Shown here: positions 7,281 through 16,689 of the stretch, piece by piece
Layout: each line of letters opens with the position of its first letter
Position numbering within the stretch: the first letter of the stretch is position 1
Source: Marinobacter maroccanus
Lineage (GTDB): Bacteria; Pseudomonadota; Gammaproteobacteria; Pseudomonadales; Oleiphilaceae
Direction: 5' to 3'
Length of the DNA stretch: 43,009 nt
NCBI RefSeq assembly: GCF_002933275.1
Contig: NZ_PSSX01000026.1
Coordinates: 1 to 43,009, forward strand
Program-made: the position numbers and the translations under genes
The notes under the pieces: generated by a model
Told to the model about the DNA's origin: nothing
The model's input: only the letters and a program-made list of their open reading frames with translations
The model's database searches: none

Positions 7281-9056
7281 ATGCAGAAAATCTGGCACCA
7301 GATTACCGAGCATCTGATTCCTGTTTTCCGGCGCCGACTGTCCGGTGTTGATGCATTGCCGCAACTGGCCGTGCTCGGCCTCCTATCCGGTTTGATTACC
7401 GGTGGCGTCATCCTGGTGTTCCGCCTGGCCATCGAGTGGCCGCTCGAGCATTTTCTTCCAGGCGATGGCTCCGAATCCTTCGAGGAACTGGACCTGCTGA
7501 CCCGAGGGCTTCTCCCGCTCGCCGGGGCGCTGGGCCTGGGCTTGCTGATGCACCGCCTGGCCACCCACGACCGCAAGGTCGGGATCGTTCACGTTATGGA
7601 GCGCCTGAACTACCATCAGGGCTACATCTCCATACGCAGTGCGATTGTGCAGTTTATCTCGGGGGTGGCCACCGTGGTCAGTGGCCAGTCGGCAGGTCGT
7701 GAGGGGCCGGCCGTGCACCTGGGTGCGGCCTTTTCGAGCCTGATGGGACAATGGATGCGCCTGCCGAACAACAGCATCCGGACACTGGTGGCCTGCGGCT
7801 GTGCGGCGGCCATTTCAGCGTCGTTCAACACGCCGATCTCAGGTGTCATTTTCGCCATGGAAGTGGTGATGATGGAATACACCATTGCGGGTTTCACGCC
7901 AATCATTCTGGCGGCGGTAAGCGCAGCGATTGTTACCCAGGCGGTTTATGGCGCGGAACCGGCCTTCAGCGTGCCGGCGCTGACCATGAACTCGTTAACG
8001 GAGATCCCCTGGATACTGGCCATTGCCGTGATTATCGGCATCGCTGCGGCGCTGTTTATCCAGTTGGTCGACACCATGGGCAAGCACCACCACCGTCCGG
8101 TCTTGTTGCGCATTACCATTGCGGGCCTTCTGATGGTGCCATTCGCCATTTTCATTCCGGAAACCATGGGGATCGGGTACGACACCGTCAACGAAACCAT
8201 TAATGGTGAGCTGGGGTTCTGGCTATTGCTGGGAGCTGGCGCTGCCAAGCTGGTGATCACCTCGCTTTCCATTGGCCTGGGCATGCCAAGCGGCGTGATT
8301 GGTCCCACGCTGTTCATGGGGGCAACCCTGGGCGGCGCCATGGGGTTGATCGGCGCGCAGATTTTGCCGGAACACGCATCATCGGTTGGCTTTTACGCCA
8401 TGCTCGGAATGGGCGCCATGATGGGTGCCGTGCTTCAGGCGCCGCTCGCTGCCCTGATGGCGCTGATGGAACTCACGCGAAACCCCAACATCATCCTTCC
8501 GGGTATGCTTATCATTACCACCTCGAGCCTGGTCACCAGCGAGGCCTTCGGCAAGAAATCACTGTTCCTGACCATTCTCAAGAACCAGGGGCTGAGCTAC
8601 CAGAATTCCCCGGTAATTCAGGCCCTCCGACGAGTATCGGTTGGTGCCATCATGGACCGCAGCATACTACGCACCGAGCGGCACCTGAGTGTCGAAGAGG
8701 CAAGAAAAGCCCTGAAATCCGAGCCAAAGTGGCTGGTGGTTGAGGGCAGTAGCGGACCCACCGCCCTGTTACCGGCCGTCGATCTGGCCAGATACCTGGA
8801 GGATACGGAAAAGCTGGTGGCCGAGGAGGAAATCGAACCACCGGAGTCCATTGACCTGATGGACATTCCCGCCAACCGTCGTGACGTTGCCCCGGTACAG
8901 TACCAGGCCACCCTGGAGGAGGCCTTGAACGAGTTCGATGCAACCAATGCCGAGGCCCTTTACGTACAACGCCACGTGGCGCCCATGATCCAGCGGGTTT
9001 ATGGCGTGGTGCTGAAAGCCGATATAGAGAGTTACTACCAATACCGACGGAGCTGA
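7281..9056 (+). CDS. CLC-family chloride channel with C-terminal CBS pair
   Basis: Integral inner-membrane protein of the CLC family, with about ten to twelve hydrophobic segments in residues 25-440, followed by a soluble region (about 455-590) that looks like two CBS domains able to sense nucleotides. The gating motif GREGP is intact (E141), and SFNTPISGVIFAMEV matches the conserved helix H-I segment. Two points differ from E. coli ClcA: the filter motif GSGIP is replaced by KVGIVHVME, and the position of the proton-transfer glutamate E203 is V195. Both suggest a passive channel rather than a chloride/proton antiporter, by inference. Start ATG 7281 is divergent from argC; hemJ follows after 3 bp. 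Confidence 0.9.
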   Translation: MQKIWHQITEHLIPVFRRRLSGVDALPQLAVLGLLSGLITGGVILVFRLAIEWPLEHFLPGDGSESFEELDLLTRGLLPLAGALGLGLLMHRLATHDRKVGIVHVMERLNYHQGYISIRSAIVQFISGVATVVSGQSAGREGPAVHLGAAFSSLMGQWMRLPNNSIRTLVACGCAAAISASFNTPISGVIFAMEVVMMEYTIAGFTPIILAAVSAAIVTQAVYGAEPAFSVPALTMNSLTEIPWILAIAVIIGIAAALFIQLVDTMGKHHHRPVLLRITIAGLLMVPFAIFIPETMGIGYDTVNETINGELGFWLLLGAGAAKLVITSLSIGLGMPSGVIGPTLFMGATLGGAMGLIGAQILPEHASSVGFYAMLGMGAMMGAVLQAPLAALMALMELTRNPNIILPGMLIITTSSLVTSEAFGKKSLFLTILKNQGLSYQNSPVIQALRRVSVGAIMDRSILRTERHLSVEEARKALKSEPKWLVVEGSSGPTALLPAVDLARYLEDTEKLVAEEEIEPPESIDLMDIPANRRDVAPVQYQATLEEALNEFDATNAEALYVQRHVAPMIQRVYGVVLKADIESYYQYRRS

Positions 9057-9059
9057 TGA

Positions 9060-9482
9060 ATGCTTTGGGTGAAAGCCTTTCATATTATTTCACTGGTGTG
9101 CTGGTTCGCCGGCATCTTCTATCTGCCCAGACTGTTCGTCTACCATGCCGCCTGCGAGGACGAGCCCGGTCGTGAGCGCTTCAAGATCATGGAGCGCAAG
9201 CTGTACCGCGGCATCACCACGCCCTCGATGGTCGCGACCGTTGTCTTCGGCCTCTGGCTGATAAGTTACAATGCCTCTGGCTATTTCAGCCAGGGCTGGA
9301 TGCATGCCAAGGTGTTACTGGTGGCAATTCTGATTGTTTACCATTTTTATTGCGGACACCTTGTAAAGGTCTTCCGGGACGACCAGAACACCAGAAGCCA
9401 CGTGTTTTACCGTTGGTTCAACGAGCTGCCGGTCCTGATCCTGCTGGCAGTTGTTATCCTGGCCGTTGTCAAACCGTTTTGA
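9060..9482 (+). CDS. hemJ: Protoporphyrinogen IX oxidase HemJ-like membrane protein
   Basis: HemJ oxidises protoporphyrinogen IX to protoporphyrin IX, the penultimate step of haem synthesis, in bacteria that lack HemG and HemY. The 140-residue protein has four predicted membrane helices, the N-terminal LWVKAFHIISLVCWFAGIFYL-type segment with the conserved histidine H8, and the FKIMERKLYRGITTPS loop, all typical of the family (UPF0093). The start is 3 bp after the channel gene stop. With hemL about 1.5 kb downstream, haem synthesis fits the context, though thiD and thiE lie between. Confidence 0.88.
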   Translation: MLWVKAFHIISLVCWFAGIFYLPRLFVYHAACEDEPGRERFKIMERKLYRGITTPSMVATVVFGLWLISYNASGYFSQGWMHAKVLLVAILIVYHFYCGHLVKVFRDDQNTRSHVFYRWFNELPVLILLAVVILAVVKPF

Positions 9483-9493
9483 GGAGCTGAGTC

Positions 9494-10282
9494 ATTAAAC
9501 GCTACACCCGACCCCAGGTTCTTGTTCTTTCCGGCCTCGACCCCTCTGGCGGTGCCGGCATTCAGGCCGACATTCAGGCAATTACCTCGCTGGGGTGCCA
9601 CCCCTTGCCAGTTCTCTCCTGCCTCACCGTTCAGGATACCCGCAACGTATATGGCGCCGAACCGGTATCCGCAGACCTGATTCGCCAGCAACTCCAGTGC
9701 CTTGCTGAAGACACTCCCATTCACGCCATCAAAACCGGTGCCCTGGGCAATGCTGCGGTGGTGGATGTGCTGGTGGAGTTCCTCCGTGAACACCCCGGCA
9801 TACCAGTGATTACCGACCCGGTGATCAAGGCCGCAGGTGGAGGTGACCTGGCCGACGACGAGCTTGTTAGCGCCATGAAAGAGAAGCTGTTTCCTCTGGC
9901 CGAGATGATTACGCCAAACGGTATCGAGCTGGCGATGCTCGGGGGCAGCGATAACCCTGATCAGGCCGCCGACAACCTGCTGCAAGGCGGATGCGAATCG
10001 GTATTGGCCACCGGCGGGCATGGCACCGGCATTCACATTATCAACACGCTCTATAATCACGCGCCTGAAGCCATGCGCTGGGAGGTTGAACGTATCGGCG
10101 GCGAGTATCACGGCACCGGCTGTACCCTTGCCGCGGCCATTGCCGCCGGCAGGGCCTCCGGCCTGTCTCCACGCGCTGCCATCTCCCAGGCCCAGAACTA
10201 CGTCCAGCGCGCAATACTGCACGCTCTGGAAGTGGGTAAAGGCCAGCCGGTCCCGGATCGAGGCATTCTGTGGGAACGATGA
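9494..10282 (+). CDS. thiD: Hydroxymethylpyrimidine/phosphomethylpyrimidine kinase, apparent ATT start
   Basis: Phosphorylates HMP and HMP-P to HMP-PP for thiamine synthesis; a ribokinase-fold enzyme. The N-terminal VLSGLDPSGGAGIQAD motif, the ITDPVIKA segment and the C-terminal GTGCTLAAAIAAG anion hole are all present. No ATG, GTG or TTG lies between the in-frame stop at 9488-9490 and the N-terminal motif. The first canonical codon (TTG 9605) would delete that motif. The best start is ATT at 9494, placed 7 nt after AGGAG (9482-9486), giving 262 residues, the normal length. The gene begins 11 bp after hemJ and overlaps thiE by ATGA. Confidence 0.93.
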   Translation: MKRYTRPQVLVLSGLDPSGGAGIQADIQAITSLGCHPLPVLSCLTVQDTRNVYGAEPVSADLIRQQLQCLAEDTPIHAIKTGALGNAAVVDVLVEFLREHPGIPVITDPVIKAAGGGDLADDELVSAMKEKLFPLAEMITPNGIELAMLGGSDNPDQAADNLLQGGCESVLATGGHGTGIHIINTLYNHAPEAMRWEVERIGGEYHGTGCTLAAAIAAGRASGLSPRAAISQAQNYVQRAILHALEVGKGQPVPDRGILWER

Positions 10283-10938
10283 GCAAAGGGCTTCGTCCGG
10301 GCCTCTACGCCATCACGGACAGCGCGCTCACGCCACCCGAAACACTGATCGAATCGGTTGAGGCAGCGCTTCGCGGCGGCGCGGTCATGGTACAATACCG
10401 CGAGAAACACGCGCCGATGGCCGAGAGACTTGCCCAGGCCAGGAATCTTCAGGCTGTTTGCCAGAACGCTGGCGTCCCATTGCTGATCAACGACGATCCG
10501 GAGCTGGCGAAACGCGTGGGCGCTGCCGGAGTCCATATGGGGCAGACGGATGGCTCGCTGACCGCCGCCCGCCAGTTGCTCGGTGAACAAGCCATTATCG
10601 GTATCACCTGCCACGCCGATCTGTCACTGGCACAGGCCGGACTGGAGGCAGGCGCCGACTACCTGGCGTTCGGGCGCTTCTATACGTCGTCGACCAAACC
10701 CGGCGCACCGGCAGCATCACCCGGAGTGCTGACCGAAGCAAAGAATTTCGGGCGCCCGCTGACCGCCATTGGCGGTGTGACTGTAGAAAACGGCGAACCC
10801 CTGATTCGCGCCGGGGCCGACATGCTAGCCGTGGTTGGCGGCCTGTTCGGCGGTACGGCTGATGACATTGAGCTGCGGGCCAAAGCTTTTGAACGCTTGT
10901 TCGCCAGCCATCACCCACTTTTTTCACTTCCCGAATAA
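10279..10938 (+). CDS. thiE: Thiamine-phosphate synthase
   Basis: Joins HMP-PP and the thiazole phosphate to thiamine phosphate. A TIM-barrel enzyme whose conserved motifs are visible: VQYREK near residue 40, INDDPELAKRVGAAGVHMGQ for pyrophosphate and pyrimidine binding, FGRFYTSSTKPGAP and the phosphate-binding AIGGVT. Length 219 residues. The ATG at 10279 overlaps the thiD stop (ATGA), indicating translational coupling with the preceding step; hemL follows after 15 bp. The thiE-hemL pairing is also known from Pseudomonas. Confidence 0.95.
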   Translation: MSKGLRPGLYAITDSALTPPETLIESVEAALRGGAVMVQYREKHAPMAERLAQARNLQAVCQNAGVPLLINDDPELAKRVGAAGVHMGQTDGSLTAARQLLGEQAIIGITCHADLSLAQAGLEAGADYLAFGRFYTSSTKPGAPAASPGVLTEAKNFGRPLTAIGGVTVENGEPLIRAGADMLAVVGGLFGGTADDIELRAKAFERLFASHHPLFSLPE

Positions 10939-10953
10939 CAGGAGCCCAGATCC

Positions 10954-12234
<1,281 letters not shown>

Positions 12235-12562
12235 CATTTCCGCCTTCCCCCATCGACGCCCCGCAGGTCGCAGCATGTCCTGCGGGGCCACCTCAGTGAC
12301 GAGCGTCACATTTTCAAGGCGAGAACACCTATCTGGCCTCCTCTGCCGTTGACTTACCATCCCGACTGATCAAATGTTGATCTAATCTCTACCGAGATGC
12401 TCTGACGGCACCAATCTAACAAACACAAGAATCAAGTCAGCGCACGGAAGCACTCGATCTGCCATGTTGCAGATGCAGTACGAGAAGATAGTCTCTGGAG
12501 CAACCCGTTAGGTTGAGCCGCAGTTTGAATAACAAACACAACATCAAACTGTAGGAACGACA
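12235..12562. other. Intergenic region between hemL and lipase gene
   Basis: These 328 bases carry no gene that I can support. They hold two hairpins after hemL (12258-12309), a 6-bp inverted repeat around ATG (GATCAA-ATG-TTGATC, 12368-12382) and ATCTGC-N6-GCAGAT (12457-12474). A TTGACT at 12349-12354 has no good -10 partner. The two palindromes could be operators for the lipase gene, but nothing identifies a regulator. Confidence 0.55.
12258..12314 (+). terminator. Hairpins downstream of hemL
   Basis: GCCCCGCAGG (12258-12267) and CCTGCGGGGC (12279-12288) form a perfect 10-bp stem with an 11-nt loop but no T-run. GTGAC-GAGC-GTCAC (12296-12309) follows with ATTTT behind it. Together they are the likely end of the hemL transcript; the short T-run makes efficient intrinsic termination uncertain. 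Confidence 0.5.
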
Positions 12563-13483
12563 ATGAAACTCTGGATCCAAGCACTGGCCCTGGCCCTCAC
12601 TGTGGCCTGGTCCGCACCCTCTGCCGCCTGGTGGTGGGACTCTACCCCTTCAAACTACACGGATACCCGTTACCCGGTTGTGCTGGTACACGGTATGTTC
12701 GGCTTTGACTCCATTGCCGGCGTGGATTACTGGTACGGGGTCGCGGAGGATCTCCGCAAATATGGCGCCGATGTCTACACCACCCAGGTGCCGGCCCTGG
12801 ACAGCACCATCGCCCGGGGTGAAGCCCTGCTGCCGCAGGTACAGGCCATCGCCGCGGTGCACGGCAAGGTCAACCTGATCGGCCACAGCCATGGTGGCCC
12901 GACGGCCCGTTACATTGCCAGGGTAAGGCCGGATCTGGTTGCCTCGGTGACGTCAGTTGGCTCACCCCATAAAGGCTCGCCGGTCGCCGACCTTATCTAT
13001 GGCTCCCCTGCCGAAAGCCTCGCAGCCAATCTGGGTAATGCGCTGGGCGGGCTGATCGACCTGCTCTCCGGTGGCGGTTACAACCAGGACCTGCGTTCCA
13101 GCCTGCAGTCCCTGACCACCCAGGGCAGCGCCGAGTTCAACAATTTTGCCCCTGCCGGCATTCCAACCACCGCCTGTGGTGAAGGTGCCTACTCGGCAAA
13201 CGGCGTCCGCTTCTACTCCTGGGGTGGCACAGGGGTTCTGACCAACGTACTGGATCCTTCCGACGCGCTGCTGGGCACCACCAGCCTCGCCTTCGGCTTC
13301 AGCCAGAATGACGGCCTGGTGGGCCGCTGCAGCAGCCGGTTTGGCAAGGTGATCCGGGACAATTACTTCATGAACCATCTGGACGAAGTGAATCAGGCCC
13401 TGGGGCTGCACAGCCTGTTCGAGACAGACCCGAAAGCGGTTTTCAAGCAACACGCCAACCGCCTGAGGAACGCCGGACTGTAA
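12563..13483 (+). CDS. Secreted triacylglycerol lipase, family I (Pseudomonas LipA type)
   Basis: Exported alpha/beta-hydrolase that hydrolyses long-chain triglycerides. A signal peptide covers residues 1-22 (cleavage likely after SAPSAA). The nucleophile S109 is in GHSHGG; the acid D250 is in NDGLVG and H272 in NHLDEVNQ. C205 and C256 match the disulfide, and D231 and D274 the calcium site, of P. aeruginosa LipA. The sequence follows that lipase nearly end to end, including CGEGAY and KQHANRL. Such lipases need a membrane-bound foldase (Lif), usually encoded next door; none is adjacent here. The ATG is preceded by AGGAACG. Confidence 0.94.
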   Translation: MKLWIQALALALTVAWSAPSAAWWWDSTPSNYTDTRYPVVLVHGMFGFDSIAGVDYWYGVAEDLRKYGADVYTTQVPALDSTIARGEALLPQVQAIAAVHGKVNLIGHSHGGPTARYIARVRPDLVASVTSVGSPHKGSPVADLIYGSPAESLAANLGNALGGLIDLLSGGGYNQDLRSSLQSLTTQGSAEFNNFAPAGIPTTACGEGAYSANGVRFYSWGGTGVLTNVLDPSDALLGTTSLAFGFSQNDGLVGRCSSRFGKVIRDNYFMNHLDEVNQALGLHSLFETDPKAVFKQHANRLRNAGL

Positions 13484-13492
13484 TGGGTAGCC

Positions 13493-13527
13493 GGCCTTCT
13501 GGCTTTGCATCGCAGAGCTAGAAGGCC
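13493..13527. terminator. Hairpin between convergent lipase and TPR-barrel genes
   Basis: GGCCTTCTGGCT (13493-13504) pairs with AGCTAGAAGGCC (13516-13527), 12 bp with one G-T wobble and an 11-nt loop. It sits between two convergent genes and includes the stop codon of the minus-strand gene. Neither side carries a T-run, so it may act as a transcript end stabiliser rather than a classical terminator. Confidence 0.4.
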
Positions 13528-14840
13528 CCTTCCAGGGTCAACATCAGAGTCTGACGTCGATAATCATACTGTGACAGACTGCTTCTGTTGTCCCGAACCA
13601 GCCACTCCCCCCGGACCAGCCACCGACTGTCCAGGGACCTCTCCGCCAGCAATCCGATCTCCAGTCGGTTATCCTCCCGACGGCCGCTTTCACCAGTTGC
13701 GGTCACCAACTGATGGTCATCCTGGTATCGGCTGTGGCGAATCGAGCCAGTTGCTCCGAGAGCCAGGTCAGGATGCCAGCGATAGCGAACGGCGAACTCC
13801 AGGGTGTGGTGGGTGGGTGAGACACTGATGAACTGATCGGCTGTTTGCAGATCCCGCCGGTCATTGATTTCCAGTGAGTATTCGCCGTCGAGGCGCCAGG
13901 ATCCAAGGTACTTGAGCGCATGAAGGCGTGCCCGATACCACTGACCGTCATAGGCTTCATAGCCAGAGCCACCATTCACGGTAGCCGCCGCCAGGGATAT
14001 TCCGCATTGGTCCGGAGCCAACGGTAGCGAACACTTCCACCAACGATGAAACCCCTCAATGCCGTATCGGGTCTCAAGGGATTGACTGTCGAACCAGGAT
14101 TTCGCCAACGACACCAGTGCCCCGCGCTCACCTGCGGCCAGGGTCTCAGACCAGGCAATTCGTCCCTGCAACACCTGAGTGTCGTATTCGTCATCAGATG
14201 GGTGTTCGCGGGAATAGGCGGCCGCGTCGAGGGCAACCCGGGAGCGGGTGCCGACGGGTCGTTCGTAGGTTCCCGCAGCCAGCGCTTCAAGAAAGCCGCC
14301 ACCCTCGCTGGACGCGGTGTCCTCTGGCAAGCCGGCAATATTGGAATCATAACCACCGGAGATGCCCAGATAGCCGCGAATGGAGGGCTCGCTGGCCGAC
14401 GGCGGAACTCCGCCGGCCAGTTTATTCAGCTGGGCCCGGGCCAACGCCCGGATTTTATCCGGAGCACTCTCTGCCGAGGCCTGTTCGAACCAGTGTCGGG
14501 CTTCGAAAGGCTCGTCCCGGGCAAGCGCGACCAGACCAAGGTTATAACGCGCCAGGGCGCCGTCGGAGTCGTCCAGCAAGGCACGGAAGGCCGATTCAGC
14601 GGCGACATAATCGCCCAGCTGATAGCAGACAACGCCAAGGTTGTAGAAAAGAGACGGGGATGAGAGGCCTGCATCAACGGCGCTCTGGAAGCGCTGTTTC
14701 GAAGCGTTCAGGTCTCCTGCTTCGAAGGCTTCAACGCCGGCACGAAAATCCTCCATGCCGGCTTCCGTTTCCGCCGCCTGAAGAATCGTTGTGGGCACTA
14801 AAAAAAAGATCAGGGACAGGGCGCGCCAAAATACCAGCAA
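13518..14840 (-). CDS. Outer-membrane protein: N-terminal TPR repeats plus C-terminal beta-barrel
   Basis: Function unknown. A signal peptide (about residues 1-22, ending LQAA) is followed by three TPR-like repeats (FRAGVEAFEAGDLNASKQRF, LFYNLGVVCYQLGDYVAAES, ARYNLGLVALARDEPFEARH; about 30-135). A long region of alternating aromatic strands (about 155-440) ends in phenylalanine (LEGAF), as outer-membrane barrels do. The plan resembles surface lipoprotein assembly modifier (Slam)-like and related TPR-porin proteins, but I cannot assign it. The start is TTG at 14840 with GGAG 8 nt upstream. It follows an ECF sigma, anti-sigma and small exported protein on the same strand, and may be part of that regulon. 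Confidence 0.75.
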   Translation of the reverse strand: MLVFWRALSLIFFLVPTTILQAAETEAGMEDFRAGVEAFEAGDLNASKQRFQSAVDAGLSSPSLFYNLGVVCYQLGDYVAAESAFRALLDDSDGALARYNLGLVALARDEPFEARHWFEQASAESAPDKIRALARAQLNKLAGGVPPSASEPSIRGYLGISGGYDSNIAGLPEDTASSEGGGFLEALAAGTYERPVGTRSRVALDAAAYSREHPSDDEYDTQVLQGRIAWSETLAAGERGALVSLAKSWFDSQSLETRYGIEGFHRWWKCSLPLAPDQCGISLAAATVNGGSGYEAYDGQWYRARLHALKYLGSWRLDGEYSLEINDRRDLQTADQFISVSPTHHTLEFAVRYRWHPDLALGATGSIRHSRYQDDHQLVTATGESGRREDNRLEIGLLAERSLDSRWLVRGEWLVRDNRSSLSQYDYRRQTLMLTLEGAF

Positions 14841-14893
14841 ACAGGTTTCTCCGGACTAATCCTCGCGGGGCAGGAACGGTTACATCTCCGGGT

Positions 14894-15268
14894 TCAGCGA
14901 TCCAGCCCAGGTGCATCCGGCAGCTCAGGGCGTTCCGGGCGCTCCGGCAACTCAGGCTTACCCTTGATCAGTTCCCGGGATTGCCTGGCCTTTTCGGACA
15001 TAGATTCACCAAACTCGCGCCCCCTTTCTCGGGCTTCACTCGCCGCATCCCGCCCCGGGGAGCCAGATTTACCCGGATTGTCGGGTTTTTCAATAGCACG
15101 GGGCAACTCAATTTCCCGCACGACTGAATCGGTGAGCTCTGCGTCGTCAGTCACCATGCGCATGGTAACATCCAGATCATCATTCGCCAGTGTTGTCGCC
15201 GGGACCCAAAACCCGACCACCAGCAATCCGACCAGCGTAGCGCTCAATGCAAACCTGTCACCTGTCAT
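14894..15268 (-). CDS. Small exported Pro/Glu/Arg-rich protein, unknown
   Basis: I do not recognise a family. A hydrophobic N-terminus (ALSATLVGLLVVGFWVPATTLA, about residues 7-28) looks like a signal peptide. The mature part is highly polar, with many Arg, Glu and Pro, ending in a repeat PELPERPERPELPDAPG. No cysteine and no clear fold are seen; it is probably disordered. Its ATG overlaps the anti-sigma stop (ATGA), so it should be translated with it, and the TPR-barrel gene starts 53 bp downstream. A role in the sigma-factor signalling at the envelope is a guess from position only. Confidence 0.7.
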   Translation of the reverse strand: MTGDRFALSATLVGLLVVGFWVPATTLANDDLDVTMRMVTDDAELTDSVVREIELPRAIEKPDNPGKSGSPGRDAASEARERGREFGESMSEKARQSRELIKGKPELPERPERPELPDAPGLDR

Positions 15269-15957
15269 GATTCGGGATCCTCGACCGGGCGTTGTGAGTA
15301 TTCGGGAATCGGGGCACGAAAGGTTTTCTGGCGATCTCCGGTGTCCAGTCGGGCCACCAGCTCACCGGCACCGGGAAAGAGGAGTTTCAGAGGCAGCGAC
15401 AGGACGTTCTCCCCGGCATTCAGGCTGACCTTCCAGCTAAGCTCACGATGCCCTGGCCAGGAGGCCAGTTCCACATTCGGTGGTAGCTCCAGGGTAAGCG
15501 TCACGTTTTCCAGGGCTTCACCCGAACGGAAGGCAAGGCGCACGGTTTTCTCAACAGGTTCGGCAATCCCGGATGCCGGGTTTTCAGCGGCATTTTCCGA
15601 CGACGCGACATCAGGCACGGTGTTGTCAGTCACATTATCGGGCTGAAACAGAAAACCCAGGCCAATACCCAGCGCCAACGCCGCCGCAATGGCACTACCC
15701 AGCGCCCCGTGACTCCATCCAGAATTCGGATTGGCTGCGCTGCGGGCAGACGACAAAACACGGTTGTGGAAATCAGGAGAAGGCGCAGGGACGCTGAACT
15801 GCTCCTGCAACGCCCGGTTCAGAGCACGCTCCGAGGCAAGCCTCTCACTGCATGCCGGGCAGGCAGCAATATGCTGCTGCACCCGTTCACGGTCGCGGGC
15901 GGAAAGCTCATTATTGATGTAGGCGGGTAGATCCACCCGGATTTCGTTGCAGGACAT
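15265..15957 (-). CDS. Transmembrane zinc-finger (ZAS/HC2) anti-sigma factor
   Basis: Likely binds and inhibits the ECF sigma factor encoded just upstream. The cytoplasmic N-terminus has the zinc-binding anti-sigma motif HIAACPAC (H35, C39, C42) after a conserved C3-x-E start. One transmembrane segment is at about residues 88-106 (ALGSAIAAALALGIGLGFLF). The periplasmic C-terminal domain (about 135-225) is beta-rich with hydrophobic strand pairs. The ATG at 15957 is preceded by GAGGTGAAG; the longer open frame upstream overlaps the sigma gene and is rejected. The 10-bp gap to the sigma gene and the ATGA overlap with the next gene indicate one operon. Confidence 0.88.
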   Translation of the reverse strand: MSCNEIRVDLPAYINNELSARDRERVQQHIAACPACSERLASERALNRALQEQFSVPAPSPDFHNRVLSSARSAANPNSGWSHGALGSAIAAALALGIGLGFLFQPDNVTDNTVPDVASSENAAENPASGIAEPVEKTVRLAFRSGEALENVTLTLELPPNVELASWPGHRELSWKVSLNAGENVLSLPLKLLFPGAGELVARLDTGDRQKTFRAPIPEYSQRPVEDPES

Positions 15958-15967
15958 TGTCTTCACC

Positions 15968-16555
15968 TCACTCCCCCACACGTCCAGCCGGCTCGGTTGG
16001 TTCCAGCTCCCGCTGCAATTTCTTTCGCAGGGCCGCACGACACCTGTGCAGCCGCGACTTTACGGTCCCCAGCGGTATATCTAGCACCTGCGCGATGTCC
16101 TCCTGGCGCCAACCGTCCACATCATGAAGTAACAACAGGGTTCGCTGATCGGGCGTGAGGGTCATCATCACCCGATCCAACACCGGCCCCAGGCGAGACT
16201 GCTCAAGTTGCAGATCCGGGCCAACGCTGTCCGATTCAAGACTGTCCAGCCAGTCAGCCTGGCTTTCCGCACCGACCAGCTCCGTCAACGGGCGGTCACT
16301 CTGACGGTTCTTGCGCCGAACCTGGTCGATAAACTGCCGGTAGAGCACCCGATTTAACCAGGGCCGTAGCTGGTCAACGCTTTCCAGCTCATCAAGCCTT
16401 GGGAATAACTTGACCACGACATCCTGAACCAGATCCTCGGCATCCTGCTGCTGACCGGCCAAACGGTAAGCAAACCGGTGCATGGCGTCCAGATGAGGCT
16501 GCACCAGGGCGTCAAAACGCCGGGACTTCGAGGGCTTGAAAGGAAAGATTGCCAA
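15968..16555 (-). CDS. ECF (group IV) RNA polymerase sigma factor
   Basis: Alternative sigma factor directing transcription of a small regulon. Region 2 (FAYRLAGQQQDAEDLVQDVVVKLF, residues about 28-51) and region 4 with its helix-turn-helix (LTPDQRTLLLLHDVDGWRQEDI and GTVKSRLHRCRAALRKK, about 133-185) are clear; there is no region 1 or full region 3. Length 195 residues, normal for ECF factors. The only canonical start after the in-frame stop is TTG at 16555, with a weak AGGTAA upstream. The gene heads a sigma, anti-sigma, small exported protein, TPR-barrel series. Target genes cannot be read directly, but an ECF-like promoter lies before the divergent lipoprotein gene. Confidence 0.9.
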   Translation of the reverse strand: MAIFPFKPSKSRRFDALVQPHLDAMHRFAYRLAGQQQDAEDLVQDVVVKLFPRLDELESVDQLRPWLNRVLYRQFIDQVRRKNRQSDRPLTELVGAESQADWLDSLESDSVGPDLQLEQSRLGPVLDRVMMTLTPDQRTLLLLHDVDGWRQEDIAQVLDIPLGTVKSRLHRCRAALRKKLQRELEPTEPAGRVGE

Positions 16556-16689
16556 AGCCGTTGTTTACCTGCGTGGGTTCATGCCAGCGGCGCAGTCTAT
16601 ATCAAATGGCCGGGCCGATGCATTTGCCGAGTTCCCGATCTGAAAATTCAACGATTGCCGGGACATTAGGGAACGTTAACAAAAATCCC

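Noticed and set aside
7127..7576. In-frame upstream extension of argC
   Set aside because: It overlaps the divergent channel gene and has no similarity to ArgC; the conserved protein starts at KVGIVGGTGYTG.
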